Assembly: GCA_037176725.1 (NCBI GenBank)
Contig: JAZBRS010000020.1
Coordinates: 53,596,001-53,660,000 of the forward strand
Direction of reading: 5' to 3'
Length of the DNA: 64,000 nucleotides
Origin: Posidonia oceanica
Taxonomy: Eukaryota; Streptophyta; Magnoliopsida; Alismatales; Posidoniaceae
The position numbers and the translations under genes were made by a program. Below the pieces are notes generated by a model, which did not search any database, was not told the DNA's origin, and was given only the letters and a program-made list of their open reading frames with translations. This document shows positions 1-11,567 of the stretch, one piece after another (position 1 is the first letter of the stretch; each line of letters begins with the position of its first letter).

Positions 1-366
1 TCCAAACGCCCCCAGCTAATGTTGAGGCTGAGATGGCTCCTAGAAGCACATCCTCATCCCCTCAACAGATAGTGAAGGACGCTGGCACTTCTTCAGGCCA
101 TTGGTAGCAGGTGCGCCGACAACGGTGGTCCCCCCCCTCAGCGTCAAAACATGAATCAAAGTCTGCTCGAGGATACCTGGTCTCTGTCCTTGCCTATGTC
201 AATCCCCTCTGCTATTGAGGTTCTCGGGCAATGGATGATTAAACTCAAGTCGTCCGTCACTGGTGATACACTATCGCCCGATCCCCCCCGATTGCCTATG
301 AATATCCTCTCATGGAAAGTGAGAGGGGCCAACGAAGCTCACAAGTAACACAACGTTCGTGAGCTG
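1..366 (+). mobile_element. LINE B, 5' fragment (end of ORF1, start of ORF2)
   Basis: This is the left part of a decayed plant L1-type LINE. The ORF2 start is at 298, where ATG opens the endonuclease leader MNILSWKVRGANEAHK, matching the usual N-ILSWNVRG opening of plant LINE ORF2 apart from N to K. A stop codon follows, then HNVREL, and the sequence is interrupted. The same reading resumes at 5991 with NVHELIRC, so 1-366 and 5991-8607 were once one element. The bases before 298 should be the ORF1 tail and inter-ORF region, but I recognise no domain there. Confidence 0.8.
352..366 (+). repeat. Target-site duplication, left copy, of LINE A
   Basis: AACGTTCGTGAGCTG at 352-366 recurs as AACGTTCATGAGCTG at 5991-6005 with one mismatch. 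The right copy follows directly after the A-rich tail of LINE A. A duplication of about 15 bp is typical of target-primed reverse transcription. Confidence 0.85.
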
Positions 367-585
367 TGGTTCTTTAAGGGAGATTCTAGTGAGAGAGAGT
401 CTGCCTTCTCTCTAGGGCCCCGTTTTGGTTTTTTTTGGGAGGGTTTTCCCTCCTTTGTTTCCAAAATTTGGGCGGGCCTGTTGGATTTCAACTTTGGGGT
501 CCATTAGCACAGTAATTCTGTTTTCTTTTTATTCTCACTCTCTAACCGTTGGTGCGAGGATGTGGACCTGCTGCTATTAACTGCC

Positions 586-2009
586 ATGGTTTCCACTAAT
601 CCCATTGGGTCGCGTTCATTGGGAGATTATCTCCCGTCCTCCCTCCGGCATTCTTCCGACGAGGAGGATGGAAGCGCTCCTCCCATGGATGATCGGCACT
701 TTCTAGCACTTGAGGGTGGCCATGGGTATGCAAGGAACCGAGGGAGAGGCCGTGGAAATAGATCTACCCAGAGGCAGTGCTCTCGTTCAAGGAAGCCTGA
801 AGCTCGATCAGAGCATTCCCGCTCGGGGTAGGGACAGTAGTTCCGCACTGTCTTGGTGGTAGGCAAACCTGCCTCTTGGGCGGAGAGAGTAACCAACTCT
901 TAGTCTTGGTCTCCTGGAACTCTTAGCTTTTATGAGCCGACGCTTAAGAACGACATCAAGGTCGCTGTGTGCCCGCCGGAGGAGGTGGCTAAAGCGGCAA
1001 AGAACTGGAATCGTGTCCTCATGGGATACTTTGTTGGTCTAAAGCCTTATGTTCCGGCTCTGGCTAGGTACTTCAAGCTGTTGTGGATGGTCAGGGGTGC
1101 TCTCGCGTGGAAATGGATTCCTACTGTTCAAGTTCTCTGAGGATGGCGACAAGCAGCGTGCTTTGGAGGAGGGTCTGTGGTTCGTTCGTGGCAAACCACT
1201 GGTCCTCCGTCCATGGTCGTTAGACTCAATATTTGAGAAGGACAAACTGTTATCGATCCCTGTGTGGATCAAGCTTCCCAAACTCCCCCTCCGGTTTTGG
1301 TCGCTGTCGCTTATGAGCCGTATCGCCAGCACTCTTGGTACTCCGCTTTACATGGATGAGGCCACAGCCACTGGGAGTAGAGTGGACTTTGCGAGGGTGT
1401 GCGTTGAGATTGAAGTTGGCTTCTCCTTCTCTCGTGTACCCACCTGGAGGTGGATGGTATCCAAGAAGAAATTGCGGTGGCATATGATTGGGAGCCGAAA
1501 CCGTGTGTGGTTTGTTCGTCCTTTGGGCATGAAAATGGATCATGTTCCACTGCAGCTTCTACTCTGGCCACAATGGTAGACAATGCTTCGGAGATCTCCT
1601 CTACACCTTCCACGAGACCCATGAGTGGGGGGGAGGCTGTGGAAGAACCTGGGGGCACACGTCAACTTCCCCCTCCCCTGTTTCTCAGCTTCTTGGGGAG
1701 GAGCTGTCGAAGATTAGATCCCCAACCTCTTGCTCTGGCACGAGTAGCAAGGAACCCTTGCGTTCCCCTCGGGCTGGCACTAAACCTCTCAAGGCGGTGG
1801 TATCGACTGCATGGGAGACGTCAAACATGATATCAGTGCCTGTGGAGGACTTAGCTTCACCTGATCATTTGAAGGTGAAGACTAAATATCGCTCTACTCC
1901 CCACTCGAAGCTGAGGACATTTGCATCTCCTCCCAAGAGCCAGAACCCTTTCTCAGCTCTCCACACCTCCGATGAAGAAGTGGAATCTCTAATTGCTAAG
2001 GCTCAGTAG
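586..2009 (+). pseudogene. LINE A ORF1: DUF4283-like, CCHC zinc-knuckle RNA-binding protein, broken
   Basis: This is the nucleic-acid-binding ORF1 protein of a plant LINE. An ATG at 586 opens a serine-, acid- and arginine-rich N-terminus. A DUF4283-like domain follows: a W-N-R-V-L-M-G-Y-F segment near 1006-1035, then at 1100-1430 a block with FKFSEDGDKQRALEEG, PVWIKLPKLPLRFW and ARVCVEIEV-like motifs. A zinc knuckle of form CX2CX4HX4C (CVVCSSFGHENGSC) is at 1504-1545, in a different frame from the DUF4283 block, so a frameshift lies near 1440. The C-terminal part (to the stop at 2009) is low-complexity, ending in an EEVESLIAKAQ-like tail. Further stops occur at 829-900. In family terms, ORF1 coats LINE RNA; that role is inferred. 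Confidence 0.85.
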
Positions 2010-2104
2010 TTTCGGAAGACAGTTCACCCCTAAATGCTGGGAGCGAGTGGAATGGAGATCGAACCAGGTGGGCTACGGGCAAACAATCCTAATACACATT
2101 CGTG

Positions 2105-5100
2105 ATGTCGATTCTCTGTTGGAATGTAAGAGGATTAAATAAAGTTGGGAAATTTGGCTCTATCAGGGACCTCTCTCGCCAGCAGAACAGTGACATCATC
2201 TGTCTCCTCGAGCACAAGATCAAACAGGATGGTTCGGGAATCCTTAGTAAGCACTAGAGCAATTACGACGTTGCCTCCAACACCGCCTCCGACTCCTCAG
2301 GCCGCATCCTTGTCCTCTAGAACAAGAGCTTGGTTGCCCTCTCCAAACTCTCTGAATCTGGGCAGTTCATTCAGTTTGAATGCAATCTCCTCTCCTCCCA
2401 ATCCCGTTTCATCCTTACTGTTGTGTATGGATCAAACGATGTTGTTTCAAGGCAGAAGCTCTAGGAGGACCTCACCTGTACTCAAGCTCCCCTCCCCTAG
2501 ATTGTCACAGGGGATTTCAACGCTATCCGAAGCAGTGCTGAAAAGGCAGAATCGAAATATTTGAATCTTCCGGCTATGTCGGATTTCAATGGATTCATTA
2601 ACGACGCGTCTCTGATTGAGATGGCCACCACTGGATTGGGCTTCACCTGGTGCAATATGAATCATTCGAGACCCATTCATTGTTGTCTGGATCGGACTCT
2701 CATCTCTGTGGACTGTCTGGCCCTCTTCCCCAACTGTGTTACCCATGTCGGCGCATGACTGACGAGTGACCACAATCCCCTTCTCATCCAACTACCTTCT
2801 AGTAGTAGTCGTGTCAAATATCAGTTCAAGTTTTTCAACCACTGGACCGCTCATCAGGATTATCTCCCACTGCTTGCTAGCTGGTGGAGATTCCAGGTTC
2901 AGGGGAACCCATCGTTTCGTTTTATCAAGAAGCTGGTCACATTCTAGAGACATCTCATGGCATGGTCCAGGAAGGTGTTTGGGTGCACGACTGATCGCAT
3001 ATCTAGTTGCCCTAAATCTCTACACTCGATCCAGGGTGCCATGAGATTCGATCCTTTGAGCTCGGGGCTGATTCAGGCAGAGGCCAATTACCATCGACAA
3101 CTCTCCGATCTTTACGGGCAGGAGGAGTCCATAGCCAGGCAGCAATCTCGTATCTGTTGGCTGCGTGAGGGTGACACAAACACCGCCTTCTTCCATGCCT
3201 CCATCAGAGCCAAGAGAGTTCGCAACACCATTCATAATCTGGAGGAAGGAGGTTGTCTCCTTAATGACACCCACAGCATTGGCCAAACCTTCCTCCAAAA
3301 TACAGCCAGCTATACAATCTGAACTGTGGCGTGCGTGGCTTCCCCCAGGGCCTCCTTATGGCATCGATCACAGAGGAGGATAATTGCACCCTCTGTGGCC
3401 TTGCATCAATGGATGAACTTAATGCAGTGGTGTGTCACCTGAGTCCTAACCGTGCACCTGGTTTTGATGGATTCAACGGTGCCTTTTACAAAGTGTCCTA
3501 GCCCATCGTCTCCTCTGATCTCCTGGAGGCTATCAACAATGCTCTGCGATCCGGGCATCTTCTCCCTCAAATCAATCACACCATTCTTTGCCTGGTGCAT
3601 AAGAAGGTGGTGCCAGCATCGGTGGATGACTTTTGGCCGATTGCTCTATGCACTGTCCTCTACCGTATCCTCTTAAAGGTCCTCTCCAACAGGCTCAAGC
3701 CATTGCTTCCCAAGATCCTTGACCACAACCAAAGTGCCTTCATAGGATCACCGACTCTATCTTGCTAGCGCATGAAATCTACCACAACATGCACTCCGGT
3801 CAAGGGAGAGCCCACATGTGCATTATACTGGACTTGAGGAAGGCTTTTGACACTATGAATCGCACCTTCATCAGTGATGCCCTCCGGAGCATGGGTTTCG
3901 CTCCTTAGTGGACCGACTGGATCAAAATGTGCTTGAACGCGACCTTTGCTCTGAGTATCAACAGGGAATACACTCCTTCATTCCCTTCCTCCAACGGCGT
4001 TCGATAGAGTGACCCACTGTCCCTGTACCTCTTTGTTATTGCCATGTAGGTCCTCTCGGCATTGTTTAGGCGAGCGGAACTGCAGCGTGAAATTGACCCA
4101 CTGGCTTGTGGCACCATCACAGTTTCTCTTATCATTTTCACCGATGACCTGATGGTTTTCTTGAAGGCGAACAAGAAGAACGGCTGGCAACTTAAGCTGA
4201 TTCTGGATGAATTCTCTGCTATCTCCAGGTTGAATATCAACATGCAGAAGAGCTCTATTTACTTTGGAGGCCACGTGAAGGATAGGCAGTGGATCACGTC
4301 GTACCTGGGACTGAGCACCGGTGAGCTTCCGGTTCGATTTCTTGGTCTCCTTCTTCTATCGAAAAGACTGTCGGCGACGGACTGTGGACCTCTCCTTTAG
4401 GCAGTCATGGCTCATCTGTAGTCATGGAAGGCTAAACTCCTTTCTTACGCGGGGAGGTTAGAGCTCATCAGATTAATGCTCTCTGCCATGCACTCTATTG
4501 GATGGCCGTGTTCATCCTTCCAGCTAGCGTGCTCTAGAACATTGACAGAGTTTTGATGCACTTCCTGTGGTCTGGCCACGGCCAGAAGAGGATCATCTAT
4601 GTCTCCTGGAATGATGTCTGTAGCCCGAAAGAGGAGGGAGGCCTTAGTATCCGGCACTCCAGCGACTTTACCCTTGCTGGTATTCTACGGCTTCTGTGGG
4701 AGGTGGAAACCAATCGTGATGCGCTGTGGGTCAAATGGATGTGGATGAAATACCTCTGAGGGAGTTCCATCTGTGTTACTCGGCCACCTCAGAGTGCTTT
4801 GTGGGCTTGGCGTGGCATCCTCCGGGTTCGCCACCTCGCCGTCGACCTCTTGCGATACAACCTGGGGGATGGGCTCAACACTAGCTTCTTCCTGGATCCG
4901 TGGTTGGATCACCCTCCACTCCTCCTTCGTGACGGAGATCGCCTCCGTCGAGATCTGCGATGTGATCCCCTCTGCAGTGTCGGAAACTTCATTGTGGGGA
5001 GGCGCTGGAACCTTCCCACCCCAACAACGCTTGACATGCATGACTTGTGGCAGGCGATCTCTGACACTCTACTCTGCCCTAGAGACGATCACATCACCTG

Positions 5101-5638
5101 GACTCCTTCCGGTAATGGCTTCTCCCTCCGCTCGGCCTGGGAAGCTATCCGTCCTCGTAAACCTATGTCCCCATGGACTTCTCTGATCTGGAATAGGGGA
5201 GCTGTGCCTTGCCAAGCTTTCTGCACCTAGCCCTCGCTTCGCAGGGGATTGCCCACCCATGATAACCTCCAGCGTCGGGGTATCTCTCTGGCCTCCCGAT
5301 GTCCTCTGTGTCGACACGACGTCGAGACTTCCGACCACCCAGTGTGGTCTTGTGAGTACTCCCGGCAGGTTTGGGTGGACTTTCTACCGCAGCTTTGTTC
5401 GCCGGCTGTCTCGGCCCCCTCTCTGCTTGAAGCCAGCAACCGGATTCTTCTCTGGTTCCAGGAGCAGCACTCGGACAAGAATCTCCAGCGACGCATCGGT
5501 TAAGTCTTCTGTGCAGTGGTCTCTAGCCTCTGGACGGAACGCAATCGTCGACTCTTCGACGAGGTGCATTCTCCCCTTGCTCCAATCGTCCTCTGCAACG
5601 TTATCCTGACTTCCCTTGTGGGACCGGTGGACATTTGA
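2105..5638 (+). pseudogene. LINE A ORF2: endonuclease and reverse transcriptase, broken
   Basis: The start is chosen at 2105 because ATG opens MSILCWNVRGLNK, the normal ORF2 beginning, with the conserved Asn of the APE-type endonuclease. LEHK follows, then GDFN at 2510-2521 and SDHN at 2765-2776, though in different frames. The RT region begins with WLREGDTNTAFFHAS near 3150. The first catalytic Asp lies in AFDT (3843-3854), and the second pair is FTDD at 4137-4148, where LINEs usually have FADD. Downstream, 4800-5500 matches the zf-RVT C-terminal domain, with CPLCRHDVETSDH and a WTERNRRLFD-like end. The stop is at 5636-5638. Many frameshifts and stops are scattered throughout. In family terms the protein nicks target DNA and reverse-transcribes LINE RNA there. 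Confidence 0.9.
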
Positions 5639-5990
5639 TTTTTGAATTGCGCTCAAGTGTGTTTGAGGCTCGCCCTCGATCGTTGGGATAGGCTGGTGTT
5701 TGGCCACTTGTTTTATTCTCCTGTTGGGCCTGATTAGGGTTTTTAGAACCGGGAGTGGGTCTGGGTTTTGTTTTCTTTTATTTTTCTTCACTTGAGGGCT
5801 GTTTGGAGTGGGCTTTCTTCCTGTTTCTGGCCAACGCACGTGGGCTCTCGTTTGGGCCTGTGCTCAATGCACTTGTGACTCTTTTTATTTTGGGTGTTGT
5901 GGTGTGGGGTTCTTTAGGCCCTAGTCACTCTTTCCGTTTTCTTTCTTTATATATTTGAGGGTCTCCCTCCGATTGCTTTGCAAAAAGAAA
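5639..5990 (+). other. LINE A 3' UTR with A-rich tail
   Basis: This is non-coding T- and G-rich sequence after the ORF2 stop. It ends with a TATATTTGAGGG...CCCTCC...GCTTTGC segment and an A-rich tail (caaaaagaaa, 5981-5990), immediately followed by the right target-site duplication. No other feature is seen in it. Confidence 0.75.
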
Positions 5991-6005
5991 AACGTTCATG
6001 AGCTG
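5991..6005 (+). repeat. Target-site duplication, right copy, of LINE A
   Basis: AACGTTCATGAGCTG pairs with 352-366 with one mismatch and directly follows the A-rich tail of LINE A. Confidence 0.85.
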
Positions 6006-7825
6006 ATCCGCTGCGATAGAGTTGATGTGCTTTGCCTTCTCGAGCACAAGACCAAACACCGTAAGCTTTGTGGTTTTGCCCGTAGCCTTTGGGGACATGG
6101 TCCCATGGAGCACAACTTGCTTGCTGATGCTCATGGTCGCATCATGGTCCTTTGGAACCCCTCTTCTGTCAAGCTTGGTAAGATTGAGGAGTCGGGCCAG
6201 CACATCCTCTTTGTTGGCCACGTTCTATCCTCAGGCGTGGACTTCTACCTCTCTATGATTTATGCCTACATTACTGTCGTGGAGCGGCAGGGTCTATGGG
6301 ATCTTCTCACTGCTTTCACCTCTTCTGTCTCTCTCTCGTGGTTGCTTGTCGGTGATTTCAACATCTTTCGAAGTCCACAGGAGAAAGTTGGCTCCACACC
6401 TCCATGTGCTATTGCTACGAGGGATTTTAATTTGTGCATCGATCAGTGCCGCCTCCTTGAGCATGCTACTAACGGCGCTACGTTCACCTGGTCCAATTGT
6501 GTGTCTGGGCCAGGCCACGTTCTCTGTCGGTTGGATCGTGCGCTTGTTAGCATGTCCTGGCTCCAGGCCTTCTTGAATTCTTACACTCGTGTGGGTGACA
6601 TGGAGCTCAGTGACCACTGCTACCCGATTAACTCGCTCTCCCCACCGCTGGTTCGTGCTCGTCAGCCGTTCCGATTCTTCGACTTCTGTACGTGTCACCC
6701 TAATTTCCTCCTAGTCATGGTGGATTCATGGCGACACAGGGCTGAGGGGAATCCCATGTTTCAGCTCGTCCGTAAGCTTTCCAATGTCTCTAGAGCTTTG
6801 CATCGTTGGGCACGCCAATTGTTCAAGGATTTTCTTGGCGGGATTGCTGGCTGTAGATCGTCTCTCCGAGTGCTCCAGACCTCCCTACTTGCAGATCCTT
6901 CTTGCTCTGGTATTGCTCAGGCCATCGACAACACCAAGGCCCAACTGACATCGCTACTACTCATGGAGGAATCGTCAGATCGACAGTGTTCCAGAGTTAA
7001 ATGGCTTAGGGAGGGAGATTCTAATACCTCCTCCTTTCATGCCTCCCTCCATGCTCAGAGGGCACAAAATTCCATTCATTGCTTGACTCTTCCTTCTGGG
7101 ACTACCTCTGATCAAGCTGCCATCTCCCAAGCCTTTGTTGATAGATATAATGGCTTGTTTAACCTAGGACATCAACGTACAAGTTTTCCAAGTGGCATTA
7201 TCTCTCCCTCCTTCACCGAGTCCCAGAATCAAATGCTTACTGTGTCGGTCTCGATGGAGGAGCTAAGCGCTATTGTTCTTCACATGAATGTGGGCCGTGC
7301 ACCTAGTCCAGATGGTCTAAATGCTATGTTCTTTTGATCTGCTTGACCTATTATCAGGGATGATGTCTTCAAGGCTATCAGCAATTTCTTCTGATCTGGC
7401 CAACTTCTGAAGCACGTATACCATACTACTCTGATTTTGATCCCTAACTTTGCTTCCCCTGCCACCTCGGATGACTACCACCCCATTGCTCTATGCAATC
7501 TGATCTACCAGATAATCTACAAGATTCTTGCCAATCGCCTCCAGCAGGTGCTGCCGTCTATCATTGGCCAGAATCAACATGCTTTTATTATGGGGCTTAG
7601 GATCATTGAATCTATCCTCATTTCCCATGAGCTCTACCACCAATTGCACCTGGAACATGGCATGCCTCGGTTCTGTCTTAAGCTTGATCTCCATGAGGCT
7701 TACGACACCCTCAGCCGAGTGTTTATCTTAGACATTCTTTCTCTCATGGGCTTCACTCCACAGTGGATTTCTTGGATCAAAGAATGTATAAATAAATGCC
7801 TCTTTCTCAGTCCAAGTCAACGGCT

Positions 7826-8250
7826 CTTCTTCACACCCCCCCTGCCCCGTTCTCCTCTTCGAATGGGTTTCGTCAGGGAGATCCAATTGCTCCTTATTGT
7901 TCACTATTGCGATGCAAGCTTTTTCAGCCCTTATTAATTGTACAGTGGATAGGGGACATTTTTCTCCAGCAATGCTCCTTGCTGGATTGAAGGTGTCTCA
8001 TATCATTTTCGCCGACGACATGATGTTTCGCGCCCTCCTCCTCCACACCCCCCCCGCCCCGGGTTCTCCTCTTTGAATGGGTTGCGTCAGGGAGATCCAA
8101 TTGCTCCTTATTTGTTCACTGTTGCGATGCAAGCTTTTTCAGCCCTTGTCGATTGTGCAGTGGATAGGGGACATTTCTCTGCAGCATTGCTCCCAATGGG
8201 TTTGAAGGTGTCTCATATCATTTTCACCGACAACTTGATGTTTTCTGGTA
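7826..8250 (+). repeat. Local tandem duplication inside the LINE B RT domain
   Basis: A segment of about 215 bp occurs twice. The first copy runs from roughly 7826 to 8039 and the second from 8040 to about 8250. Both contain TTCTCCTCTT, a GTCAGGGAGATCCAATTGC segment (start of RT motif B), ATGCAAGCTTTTTCAGCC, and ATCATTTTC leading into the active-site box. The copies differ by substitutions and small indels. C-rich runs (CACACCCCCCC) mark both left edges. Confidence 0.85.
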
Positions 8251-8607
8251 GAGCCTCCATGGACAATGCTTGGTAGCTCCGTTTGTTTTTGTGTGAGTTC
8301 CAGACCTTCTCCAATCTCACTGTTAACTATGACAAGAGCGAACTCAACTTCGGTGGTCCTAGTACACATCCCTCCTTATTCAGCTAGTGCCTGGGCATCA
8401 AGCTTGGTGCTCTATCAGTCTGCTACCCGGGACTCCCCCTTTTCACCTCACGGCTAATGGTGTCCATCAGTCAACCGTTGATCGAGCTTGTATGTGGACG
8501 CTTGGCCTCATGGAAATATCACATCCTGTCCATGGCCGGTAGGATAGAGCTTATTAAATCGGTGCTTTCTTCCCTCCATGCTTCTTGGACCTCCACTTTT
8601 TTGATTC

Positions 8608-11190
8608 TATAACCACGCGATCGAACGATTTGAATGTGTCGAATTGCGGGTCACGGTAAAAAAATGTAAAATGGATGAAGGCTGAAGAAAAGAAAACAAA
8701 AATTTGGAATCGCCGCCTAGTATATTTGGAAAAACAGGAAACAAGGAAAATTAAGAAGATCTGTAAAATAAATAAAATGCAAAAGATATGACACAAAGTC
8801 ATTACGGGCCAAAAATCGGGCAAAGACTCCTATTACACATGAGGAAGGTATTAGGCACCTCCATGTGCCCGAGAGAGTCGGTTTTTCTAGACTATTTCGC
8901 TCGTTCGTGGCTAATGTCGGTAATAATGCCATTTACTAAACGTCCAAAGGCGATAATGCCATGCCAAGTGAAAATATGCTATATGTCTTTTGAAAATATG
9001 CTAAATATCTTTAAAATATGCCAAAATTAAAAGTTAAATGCCTCAAAACACTGTAGACATACAAATCATATTGGATGATTAAAACCAAAGTAAACAGACC
9101 CAAAACTAATGTTATAAAACTGCAAAACAATGTTCAATTTACTAGAGGTGTTGGACGCTGAGATTCCCAGTGTCTTATGTAAGACGCATAGGATCTAGTG
9201 TCTAACACAGAAAATCTAGGTGTAAAATATGTCCAATCTGGAATTAAATAAATCTTATGCTCAAATCATAGAAATCATGAAAATCAACTAGAACATGATG
9301 TAAATCATGATATGCCTTCTAGTATCAAATTCCAAAATCGTTTAAAAACAGTTTTTAAGCATTTTAAAAGGTTATTTCAGAAAAACAACTGTCTGGGATG
9401 TAAGACGCTATAGGCACTGCGTCTTACATAAGACGCAGACTGTTGCAGCGTCTTACACCGAGAGGAAACAGATTGCTTAATTGTGGCCAAATAATCCCAG
9501 AGAAATATTATAAATATAGAAAAACAACTTGAATAAAGTTAAACACAAGCATGCAACATATGTCGATCTCAATGAATCACTAAGATCTCTTTTGATGAGT
9601 ACAATAGGAAAAAAGATGACAGAAATGTAAGACGTGATTTCCAGCGTCCTACATAAGACGCTATGATTACCAACGTTCTACACTTAAGTTATTCTTTTTT
9701 AGATTTAGAACTCAAGAAATAAAACTTGTTTTATTTAAAATATTTTAAATGAAGAAAACATGAGAAGAATGGATCAAAATCCCAGTATGCATCACAAATC
9801 AGATATTAGGAAGTATTCCAAACATTTTATGAAGAGAAATATGAAAAATCAATATCAGGGGCATTGGACGCTAGCCTTGGCAGCATCTTACGTAAGACGC
9901 ACCAGACTCAGCATCCAACGCTTTGACAAAGCATTCAGATTAAGAATCCATTCAAATCGAAACGAATTCAAACAAAAATCATTCCACAAGCAAGAATAGA
10001 CATCCACGAATATAAACATGCAATTTCTATAAAAAATGAACGTCCAAACTATCCTCCCCACCTCTACTTGCCTCTCGCCAGAATCCAATGGGTTCTCCTA
10101 TCATTGTAAGGCCGGGAAGCCATGGTACACAGCCATGAAGCTCAGTGGAGGTTTGGGGATGACAGTGAGGTGGCATGGCACACGTGGGGATGATTGGTTT
10201 CTCGGCCGAGCTCAATGGCCAGAGGCTTCACGTGGCTGGAACCCATCACTAGAGTTAAATAAAAAGTCTAAAACAGGGAAAGAACTTATGCAAATTCAAA
10301 CTTCATGCATTGAAATAAACATATTTGACAAGGAAAATATGATTCTAAGCTACAGGGAGGAGAGCACCTACCTGTTGTGAAGTTTGGTGTGGCTTCCCTT
10401 CGCCGGCGGAGTCTTCCCGGAAGTTGCAGCGGCAATGGTGGTGGCTGGAGGGCTTGGCTGGGCTCTGGGGAGGTTATTGGTTGGTCGGAGGTGTAGCAAT
10501 TCAGGTGCTTTTGTCCTGGTCAAGCTCTGGAATCCTTTTTTCGGGATAATGGATGCTTCCTCTTCAATGGAGGAGAAAAAAGGCTTTTTATTTGGTTTGC
10601 ATGGGTGTAACAGCTGAAGTGGAAACGAGGGGACGTGGGACTTGTCCGGAAATGTGTTCTAGATGGAGGGCACAAAGGTATTTGCACTTGGGAGTCGATT
10701 GGAATTCCAAAATCAAGTCTGTCAATCCCGGTGTGTAAGATGTGTACCTGAGCTGCGTCTTACATAAGACGCTATTTCAGGTAGCGTCTTACGCCCCAAA
10801 GAGACTGGTGGCGTTAGACACTAGAATTTCTGCGTCTTACAAAAGACGCGGGCATGTCCAGCATCCAACGACCCATAATAGATTTTGGATGTTTTTTTTT
10901 CTGATTTTTTGGTTGGGCTTGGGCTTAGAATGGGCTTAGGCTTGGGTTTTAGGCTTGGTATTGGGATTGGTTTTAGGATTAGGCTTGGAATTAGGCTTGG
11001 TATTGGGATTAGGCTTGAGTTTAGGCTTGGGTTTTGGATTGGTTTTAGGATTAGGCATAGGTTTGGGTTTGGGTTTTGGACAAGGCTAATGTTTGGGTTT
11101 GGGTTTAGTGGATAGGTGGGGGCCGCCACGATCGAGCACATTCCTGGGAGAAAACCTCCGACGAAGGACTACAAGATCGGGATGTCTATA
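8608..11190 (-). mobile_element. 3' LTR of a minus-strand Tat-type Ty3/gypsy element (unit 1)
   Basis: Read on the minus strand, this LTR starts at 11190 with TATAGACATCCC, a decayed form of the TGTAGACACCCC start seen at 61914. It ends at 8608 with GGTTATA, where the PBS-side copy at 46590 has GGTTACA. Just outside its start lies a purine-rich tract (11191-11205) matching the region before the 61914 LTR. Both termini show TG/CA changed to TA. It interrupts LINE B at 8607/8608. It contains six double-hairpin modules (9150-10869) and an LTR-start block of GGGCTTGGG-type repeats (10900-11110). Length is about 2.6 kb. Confidence 0.8.
9150..10869 (-). repeat. Six double-hairpin modules of 55-58 bp within the 3' LTR
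   Basis: Modules are at 9150-9206, 9400-9456, 9627-9681, 9863-9919, 10735-10792 and 10813-10869. Each has four alternating arms: arm, loop of about 9, reverse-complement arm, then again arm, loop, reverse-complement arm. The typical arm is GTAAGACGCT with partner AGCGTCTTAC; some arms are GTTGGACGCT or mixed. The central two arms form a palindrome such as GCGTCTTACATAAGACGC. The 250-800 bp between modules is unrelated sequence. Confidence 0.85.
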
Positions 11191-11205
11191 GATGTCTCTC
11201 TCTGA
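11191..11205 (-). promoter_or_regulatory. Polypurine tract next to the 3' LTR
   Basis: On the minus strand the bases just upstream of the LTR read CTCAGAGAGAGACATC. The equivalent position of the plus-strand element reads CTCAAGGAGGGGCATC (61898-61913), directly before TGTAGACACC. A purine run at this site primes plus-strand DNA synthesis in LTR retrotransposons. Confidence 0.7.
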
Positions 11206-11567
11206 GCGAGGTCGAGGGAACCAAGGCCGCTGCTTAGGGTTGACAAGACACCACGACCATAGTCGGTGGGAAGCAGTGTTGCTGTTGGCGTGAGTCACTT
11301 ATCCGACGGATGCACCGAAAATCATGACTCGTTGCCAAAATGCAAATGCTAAATGTAAATGCTAGGATGCAACGCTGATGCTAATTCTGCAATACTGATG
11401 GCATGCTGGTGCTCATAAGCGCTAAAGTCCGCTAGGGGTGCGCAAGCAATGCATGTGTATGTAATGCTAATGTGGATAATGTGATGTTGCGGATCGCTGA
11501 GCTCTATCGCTCTAAGCGATCGAAATGTGGATGCAGCTACCTAGCATGTCATACAAAATGATGATAT
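11206..11567 (-). other. Conserved distal 3' region of the minus-strand element
   Basis: This non-coding region matches the region just upstream of the 3' LTR of the plus-strand element (about 61770-61900). Shared pieces, read on the minus strand, include GCATCCGNCGNNTAAGTGA, CTCACGCCAACAGCAACA and TGTCTTGTCAACC. The part near 11340-11500 is rich in ATGCTAATGC-like words. No gene is seen. Confidence 0.7.

Larger units (their letters stand above)
367..5990 (+). mobile_element. LINE A, near full-length decayed L1-type non-LTR retrotransposon
   Basis: A 5.6-kb LINE is inserted in ORF2 of LINE B. In order it has a 5' region (367-585), an ORF1 with DUF4283-like and CCHC parts (586-2009), an ORF2 with endonuclease, reverse transcriptase and zf-RVT parts (2105-5638), and a 3' UTR ending in a short A-rich tail (5981-5990). 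A 15-bp target duplication brackets it. Both ORFs carry frameshifts and stops, so it is dead. Because it sits inside LINE B, it is the younger of the two. Confidence 0.9.
5991..8607 (+). pseudogene. LINE B ORF2 continued: endonuclease and reverse transcriptase, broken
   Basis: The reading continues from the fragment at 298-366. An open stretch of about 450 codons to 7337 holds the endonuclease: LLEHKTK, GDFN at 6351-6362, FTWSN, LDRAL and ELSDHC near 6605. The RT linker motif WLREGDSNTSSFHAS follows near 7000. The RT core continues after stops near 7337-7395: DDYHPIALCN, ILANRLQQVLP, and LDLHEAYDT with the catalytic Asp. From 7826 a segment of about 215 bp is duplicated in tandem, so the active-site box occurs twice (FADD at 8008-8019 and FTDN at 8223-8234). 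A typical LINE segment (SLHASWTSTFLI) runs to 8607, where a minus-strand LTR interrupts. The C-terminus is not in the window on this side. Confidence 0.88.

Noticed and set aside
10885..11115. Gly-rich ORF in the GGGCTTGGG repeat (also 28395-28622)
   Set aside because: Translation of a degenerate short repeat at the LTR start; the opposite strand is equally open.
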